Shown one piece after another: positions 57,833 through 64,000 of a stretch of DNA of 64,000 bases (the stretch's first letter is position 1; each line of letters opens with the position of its first letter). This stretch comes from Lepiota brunneoincarnata (Eukaryota; Basidiomycota; Agaricomycetes; Agaricales; Agaricaceae): the NCBI GenBank assembly GCA_023014365.1, contig JAEBUN010000009.1, positions 806,001 to 870,000 on the forward strand, written 5' to 3'. The notes under the pieces were generated by a model. The model did no database searches and was not told the DNA's origin. It saw nothing but the letters and a program-made list of their open reading frames with translations. The position numbers were made by a program, and so were the translations under genes.

Positions 57833-60800
57833 GGTGGTGGTGGGTTATAAGGATGAATGAACTCAACTTTTTGTCACAAGTCACTCCTCTCCGACAACCG
57901 CCCGGCGTCAATGTCCAAATCAGGGCGACCCGGACCCACGCCAGAAAACCCCCGCCCCTCAGATACCCCGCGCTGCACGTGCCCTCTGAGAGTCCCTTTC
58001 AGATCCTCGGACGAGTTGGGTGTGATGTCAACCCGCCGGTTCGATGCGGACATAGTCGAACAGCGTCATCGACCTTCTAACGACGATCACAGGATCCCTT
58101 TGCTGGATAAAGCACGGAGTATCCCAACCTCACCGCTACTGCGACAAAGACCAGGGTCTCGCCTGCTAACTCTCCAAGGCACACATACCAGCTGAAATTT
58201 CATTTTGTGCCCTCAATCCTCTACCACAAATTGCCGGAGCAACTGTGTTTGTGGGGTTTTTGCGTTTGATCAGGAGCACATTGGCAATTTTGGTTCACAC
58301 CTTCGAACTAATCGATCAAGATCCGCGAACGTACCCACCGCCGTACATAATCCAATACTTCCTACCTGGGCGACTTGCTTTCGAGAATCCGGTGATCCGC
58401 CTCTCTCAAATCCCCACCTTCAATTGTTAAAAATTAAAATAAAAACCCCGCTTTGTCCACTCCAGAAAACTCCCAATCTAGACAAATGGAAACAGAGTCA
58501 CATATAGCCGACATAAGACCACCTTGTCTTTTTTTTTTCTCTCTCCACGACTGTGTCCGTATACAACCACCGCCTATGCAGCATAAATGTCCCGGCCAGC
58601 AGAGATAAGATTACCGCGTCATCCGGCGTCACCGTGCGGGGTAATTCAAAATCACAACTCATAAACTGACCAGCTGAAGCCGAGCATGTGGCAGATCTTG
58701 AGCTCTCCAGTGCCCTGTATGACCACCTCAGGTGGTTGGAATTACGTTCAAGGCAGCATGCTAACACAAGGCGAGGATGAGCCCATCTCCCTATAACAGG
58801 TCTTGGATTCACACATAGCTCTACTCACCCTTATCTGAAAAACGATTCGAGGCGAGAACTGCCCGCTCAGAGGTATTTTTCCATAAGGCAATGGCCAAAA
58901 ATAAATTGGTAAAGGACTTAGTAACACACCATTAATGTTGGTCCTATTCACAACGAAGCTTCTCTCCTGGAGAATTTTGTTAGAGAAGAGTGGGGAAGCC
59001 ATAAAACAATCTCGAAGCGGAAAGAAAGTGCGGGGTGTGGGACGAATGCGCCTGTTCAGGTTATCTGCACGCATTATTCGTCATCGGGCCTGTTCTCGGT
59101 AGCATCGTGACAGGAGCCATACTAATATGTACTGCTATGGTATCATTACTTGTAAGCCATACTGGTGCTCTCTCCGTTTTCAACGAACCTAGTCCGCCTC
59201 GGCGCTACGGTAAGATGTGGCGCAAGGATCTTTCGAATTCCCATTGAACACGCGCATGATAAAGATGCCAAGCTGATCTCTGCACCTGGGGCAAGAAATT
59301 TTCTATCTACCAAAATACCGGAAGGGGAGGAGGACCCATAGAGCAGACACTCTTCTTCGATTATTCCCCGAACCATTTCCCGAGTGCTCCACACCAAACA
59401 TCATTTGTCTTCGGCAGTGTGAAAATGCTTATTTCCAACGGTGATAAGCCCAGCCAAAGCCCGAGCCGCCGATGCTTATCTCTTAGTCTATTCCATTACA
59501 CCTCGTGAACCACCCCGACTCCCCATCCACTTAACCTGAATTCTCCCTGGCGCAAACGCTTTTCATTCGGGACACTTTGCACTCGGAACGAACATAGTGC
59601 GGCTTGCATTGCCCTCGGGCCGTCAGTATATCCTAAACCACGAGCTAGACGGAATAATTGACCCTTAAAAGGTGCTCACCCTCTCACACTGGTTTCAGCA
59701 AGGCCCGATTATGTATATATGCGCTTCGGTCATACCTACCCGTATTGAGCACAATTCTGATATCATGTACTGAGAGAGCGTGGATAAGAACCCAACGAGG
59801 ATTATCCGATCCTTGCGTCCAGGCGTTTGAGAAAGGGGGAATCTCGACGGTATGTTCGGGGCTAGGTACAGAAGAAGTAAGGCGTTAGGCGAAGCTAGGA
59901 ACAAATGCGATGGAGCCCCGTATGCCTAGTTGCTGCGGAATTGCCTTGTGTTGAGCCAGCAGGTGATTAAATTCAGGAGGAGGCGGGTTTGAAGCTGGAA
60001 GCCGGAAGCACACCCAAACCTCATCAGGTTCCAGAGTATTAATTAGCCTGAGAGCGTGCATAGGCACACCCTGATACAATGTAATGCTCTCAAGAAAACG
60101 CAAGAGTGCATCGAAACACTAGAATAGACACAATATTCGGAGTTAGATGCTTACTCACCACCACAGGCGAACTACAACATCAGGACCAACCTTGAGCACA
60201 TGGCGCCCACCACTGCCTGTATGATCCAGGTCGGATCTCGGGCATATGGGAAACATCAAGCGACCAACCTTCTGATAAGCGTCACCTCCCCCAACAAGAA
60301 CAGTTGGAGGCCAAGCAACCAGCGTAGGTCGCGTTGCTTGCGGGAAACCTCCCTTGCCGCCTAAGCTCCAAGCCCCAGGAGACGTTCTTCGCACTCTTGC
60401 CTCTGGGTCGGGCGTTCCGGTGATCTTGGAAATTCGATGCATGCAACACCGATTTGTGGCGGATCAGGTGATTGCGAGAGACACAAAACCTGGTGACCGC
60501 CTAAGCAGTTTAACAGGTGGCTACGATGATTTCTTGAGCTTAGACATGCCTCTGGCCACGCTTCTCAAGCCTTCTCTTCTCGGAACACTCCTATGATAAT
60601 CAATCTGGGGCTTTCCGGTGCCAAAAACATGCTAATGAAAATCAGGACAAGACGAGATTATTTTAGGGGGAATAATCACTGACAACTCGATGGCCCAAAT
60701 AGCGGTGTATGAGAGTATCATACTTGCCGACATACCCTGATGCTTCCGGATTCTGCGCCACAAGGCCGTCGACCAGGGGTAGTAGCGTTCCATCACGTCG

Positions 60801-62005
60801 TGCAGTAACACTAACGGCGCTTGCGAAGTAGAACATCGAGGGACCGAGTATAGTGCGGGGCGGATAGGTATCGAGATGGAATAATTTGCTGGGAATTTTG
60901 GCACGTTGTGCTACCAATGTCCACCTAATCACACACCTCCTCAGATAATCGAGGACTCAGGACAAATAGCATAAAGAACTTGTTGCTTTGACATGGGTCA
61001 AACATCTGCCAGTGCCTCGCTGCGACAGCCGCTTTGAACCCGCTAGGCCCCTCCAACTCGGAACTATGTGGCAAAGGGACCCTTATTCTCCCGAGCCTCC
61101 CGGGAAGAACTTGGAATATTCTAGTACGGGGGAGAATCACAGACTAGCAATCACTCTGCGTGCTACGGGGTCAGCGTTGTGGACACTTGAGAAATTGTCG
61201 CACTCATGCTTAACGAGTTACACCCAACTCGTCTTCACTTCGGCCGAAAGCGCATCAACCGTACGTGCAAGAGGTCATACCGAATACATCACAATGACCT
61301 CAGCATAAGAGGATAGATAACGAGAACCTCAGGGCCCCTCGGCAAGAAGCACGACGAACGTACAAAGTTCATCCAAAAGTCTCATATCACCATTATATCA
61401 ATCACCCAACTGACATCCCCCTCCCCCCCCCCCCCAACACACACACACACATACATGGTCCCTTCCAAACGCCCTGGAAGCCGTGGAAATGGTAGTTCGA
61501 AGCCACTGTCATCACCGGTGTCTGTCATTTCATTATGAGTCCTCGTTTCTATATTATCCAGCCCCCACGCTTCCTCCTGCCAAGCTCCTTTACCCCGCTT
61601 TACATACACCGATTCTGACACCGTTGAGTTGCCGGCCCCTGAAGTTGGGCGCGTAAAATATTTTTAGCCCACAACGCGGCGATTTAGGGATAATGGAGTT
61701 ATTTATTCCCGAGGGATGATTTCTCTCTTGAGGATCGGGGTTTACCAAATGGCAGATGTTTGAATAATAACATCGGGAAACGACGTCCGAAACCCAAGCA
61801 TACTCTTGGGCAGAAAATGTCCCAAAACTATAGTTCACTTGCGTATGAAAATCCCAATGTCCGGGCTTCGATTTTTTGTAACTAGTATGCAAATGGTTAC
61901 AGTCCATGCCTAGCTTACTTAGCCGATATACAAAATACATTAGGTCAATGATGAGCCATGAATTAGGCATTGATACTAGACTAAGCCGGTATTGCTTGTG
62001 CAAGC
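57833..62005. other. 4.2-kb stretch with unassigned coding-like pieces
   Basis: The left 400 bases should hold the bZIP promoter. Further right, minus-strand pieces at 60442-59885 (EPDEVWVCFRLPASNPPPPE) and 60932-60663 (ILGPSMFYFASAVSVTARRD, then GLVAQNPEASGYVGKYDTLI) look partly coding. I could not join them into one frame, nor recognise a family. An overlapping frame near 60500-60370 (LSQSPDPPQIGVACIEFPRS) also reads well. A C-run plus CA repeat lies at 61423-61451. This could be one indel-broken gene or several relics. Confidence 0.35.
61423..61451. repeat. poly-C run followed by CA repeat
   Basis: Thirteen C residues are followed directly by about seven CA units. It is a simple-sequence tract in a gene-free region, and its exact length is prone to sequencing error. 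Confidence 0.85.
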
Positions 62006-63999
62006 TTAGAGTGTGTAATAGAATCCGGGCTGTCCTTGGAGGGGCTTGGAGAGCTTGCCCTCTCGAGATAGTTTGTTCATCCTGTAGTTGTACACGAACA
62101 TGGCCACGCTCATGAATATGAGTAGGCACTGCGAGCCGATGGTAACACCCAGTCCTAGCTAAGACGTAAGTAACCGTGGGGTGTCCCAGATAAATTAAGA
62201 AGCTGACCAGGCAGGTAGCGAGGGGAATCTTTGGCACGGTACGTTGTCGTCGCAATGATACCACCGACGCCACCGAGCATGACAGTTAATGCGCTCTGGA
62301 TACTTCTAAACGAAGCGGAGGTAAGAGTCTGGCTCACGATTCAAGAAAAAAAATCACACCTCTTGCTATGCGAGACCACGTTGTTGGATGACTGACAGAC
62401 AGGAGGTCAGGACTGATGGCTCATTGTAACCGTGTACTAGTGCGTACCCAAGCCAAAATACCGGGAATGGTTCCGACGTTGCCTGCATTTGTCAAAAATG
62501 TCCCTTTGAAAAGATCTTAGTCGCCGGGAAAGAGATTGGCGATGTAAAATAGTTACCGAAATATCTGATCGAATTGTCATTCGCGAAGGCGGTCAACCCT
62601 AGTCCAATAAGACAAATACACGCTTGAATGACAATGAAGCCGCTTCGATGTTTGAATCGATCTGAGAGCCAAGAAAACAGCATGCATGTGACGATCTATC
62701 CGAGAATGAGCAATTGTAAGAGGACTGCATGGCGAAGCTGCATACGGGAGGTCCATAGGGAGGAGCGCTCTGAATAAATGAATTAGTAACCGCTTAGATA
62801 TGGCAAGTGAATCGTGAAGTCATACCAAAAGAAGTGATTGGGTTTGGTTCCAACCCATACCCTTGAGGATAATGGATATGAAATATGCCTGGGCATCTGG
62901 GGTATTACATGAGCCGGGAAGACTGTCAAGAGGAAGCGATACGAGCGCTTACAAGCAGGCAGTGTCGTGCAAAGGAACATAATCCCTTCGGGAATGTTTC
63001 ATTCGGATTTGAGGCTTGACCATCATTTTCTGGATGGACTCACCGTATGCCCAGAGCCTCCAATCACAGAGATACGTCCGGACTTTGACGGCAGTCAATT
63101 CATCGGGTACCGCATCCCCGCGATCCTCATCGATTCGCTTCAAGACCAGAGCCGTTTGTTCGCCGGTCAGGAACTTGTTCTTGTGCGGGAAGTCAGGGAG
63201 CCCAAACCAGCAGAGAGCACCCAGGAAAAGTGTGATGATCCCCTCGACTATCTGATGAACGGTTCAAACGCGGGGAAAGAAGCCAGTTGGTCGCTACTCA
63301 CGAAGATCCATCTCCATCCTGCAATGTGCCCCCTGCCGTTGAGTAAGCTGAGTGCCCATGCGAGGATGGGGCTTACTCCGCTCATGGTAATCGAGATGAG
63401 GTAAAAAGCGGCTAGCCTGAGCGGACCAACATTCAGGATTCTGCAGGGAATGCACAGGCGACCGTAAGTTACATACCGTGTTTGCACCTCATGACGCTTG
63501 TACCTAAAGGTCACGTTAAGTTTATCCCTTTAGCAGTAAAACGTGAGCCACTTGCCAGGTCGAGATGACAAGCAGCATCCCCGGTAAGAATGATGCCTGC
63601 GTGGTAGTTAGGTCTAGTAATCGCCGAGTGGAGATACCGCATCCTGGCTCGCACTTGCCTCAAAGGTGCCCAGGAGCACCCGGGTTACAGTCAACCCTTG
63701 CCAGGAGTTGACGAAGCCCATGCCAACCTGAACGGCCCCCCAGCTAACAACAGTGAATGTTATCCAATTACGAACACCAAACTTGTCGAGGATAAGGTTG
63801 CCCGGCAGCTGGCTGGAGGCATTTTGAGTCAGGGAAACGATAGCCCATCGAGAGGGCGAATTAGACCCACAATATGATGTACGGTGGGAAGTATAAGCAA
63901 CTGGCGATGTTAAATCGTGCCCCGACATTGAGTTTCTAGAATGAGGTATGGTTTACGGCCGATCGTGTGTTGGAGGAGCAGAATATACTAACCAATTCA
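62006..63999 (-). CDS. MFS transporter, allantoate permease / anion:cation symporter type (5' end beyond window)
   Basis: This is a major facilitator of the fungal Dal5-like anion:cation symporter family, which carries organic anions, vitamins or small peptides across the plasma membrane. The C-terminus is complete (stop at 62006-62008), but the first exon or exons lie beyond the right edge. Family blocks appear in order from the right: ARFNIASCLYFPPYIILW, QLPGNLILDKFGVRNWITFT, WQGLTVTRVLLGTFEA (helix 4), SFLPGMLLVISTWYKRHEVQ, LAAFYLISITMSGVSPILAW, the GWRWIF-VEGIITLFLGALCW segment, LPDFPHKNKFLTGEQTALVL, LFSWLSDRFKHRSGFIVIQA, GTFLTNAGNVGTIPGILAW, NNVVSHSKR-SIQSALTVML and LGVTIGSQCLLIFMSVAMFV. 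There are many short introns of normal size. I saw no obvious frame break, although not every junction was checked. The substrate cannot be predicted from sequence alone. Confidence 0.85.
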
Positions 64000-64000
64000 G

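Noticed and set aside
1..64000. A biosynthetic or defence-type gene cluster
   Set aside because: Neighbouring genes belong to unrelated housekeeping processes, with separate promoters on both strands. No backbone enzyme, tailoring set or repeat array was found.

Overview
The window is nuclear DNA from a filamentous fungus, most likely a basidiomycete of the mushroom-forming kind (Agaricomycotina). The reasons are many short introns (mostly 47-70 nt, GT-AG with a few GC-AG), up to 16 exons per gene, monocistronic genes on both strands, and a housekeeping set with fungal architecture. No bacterial operon, CRISPR array, rRNA or convincing tRNA is visible. Exon boundaries given here were read by hand from splice signals, reading phase and family similarity, so they are models without transcript support.

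Layout. 0.3-4 kb: a CSC1/OSCA-type membrane channel (copy A, +). 4.1-5 kb: a stand-alone IMPACT/YigZ-domain protein (+). 6.4-8.6 kb: RER1 (-) and a glycerate-kinase-like P-loop kinase (+), divergently arranged. 12.1-13.2 kb: a Pho80/Pcl-type cyclin (+). 17.3-19.5 kb: a Nab2/ZC3H14-type CCCH zinc-finger protein (+). 19.9-21.8 kb: two unrecognised minus-strand genes. 26.9-29.7 kb: a 16-exon, probably mitochondrial membrane AAA ATPase (-). 32.7-33.2 kb: a small unknown gene (+). 34.2-38 kb: the second CSC1-type channel (copy B, -). 38.4-42.9 kb is the densest part: an NFKBIL1-like protein (-), a short probable mitochondrial membrane protein (-), a mitochondrial-type unknown protein (+) and ribosomal protein eL33 (+). 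43-50.3 kb: an indel-broken glutaryl-CoA dehydrogenase (+), a broken F-box/LRR gene (-) and an intact F-box-like gene (-). 50.8-52.9 kb: N-acetylglucosamine-6-phosphate deacetylase (-). 56-57.8 kb: a bZIP factor (-). 62-64 kb: an MFS anion transporter of the allantoate-permease type (-), cut by the right edge.

The genes do not form a pathway or a recognisable cluster. They are membrane traffic (RER1), channels, RNA handling (Nab2-like, eL33), mitochondrial functions (ATPase, glutaryl-CoA dehydrogenase, two others), amino-sugar catabolism (GlcNAc-6-P deacetylase) and regulation (cyclin, bZIP, F-box). I found no convincing new biological system. The most useful observations are structural: very small exons (6 and 10 nt in RER1, and a 10-nt exon at the same place in both CSC1 paralogues), five consecutive 23-38-nt exons in the ATPase apart from one longer one, and a repeated pattern of single-base insertions that break otherwise well conserved genes. 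The last is either residual sequence error or ongoing gene decay and should be settled before these genes are used.
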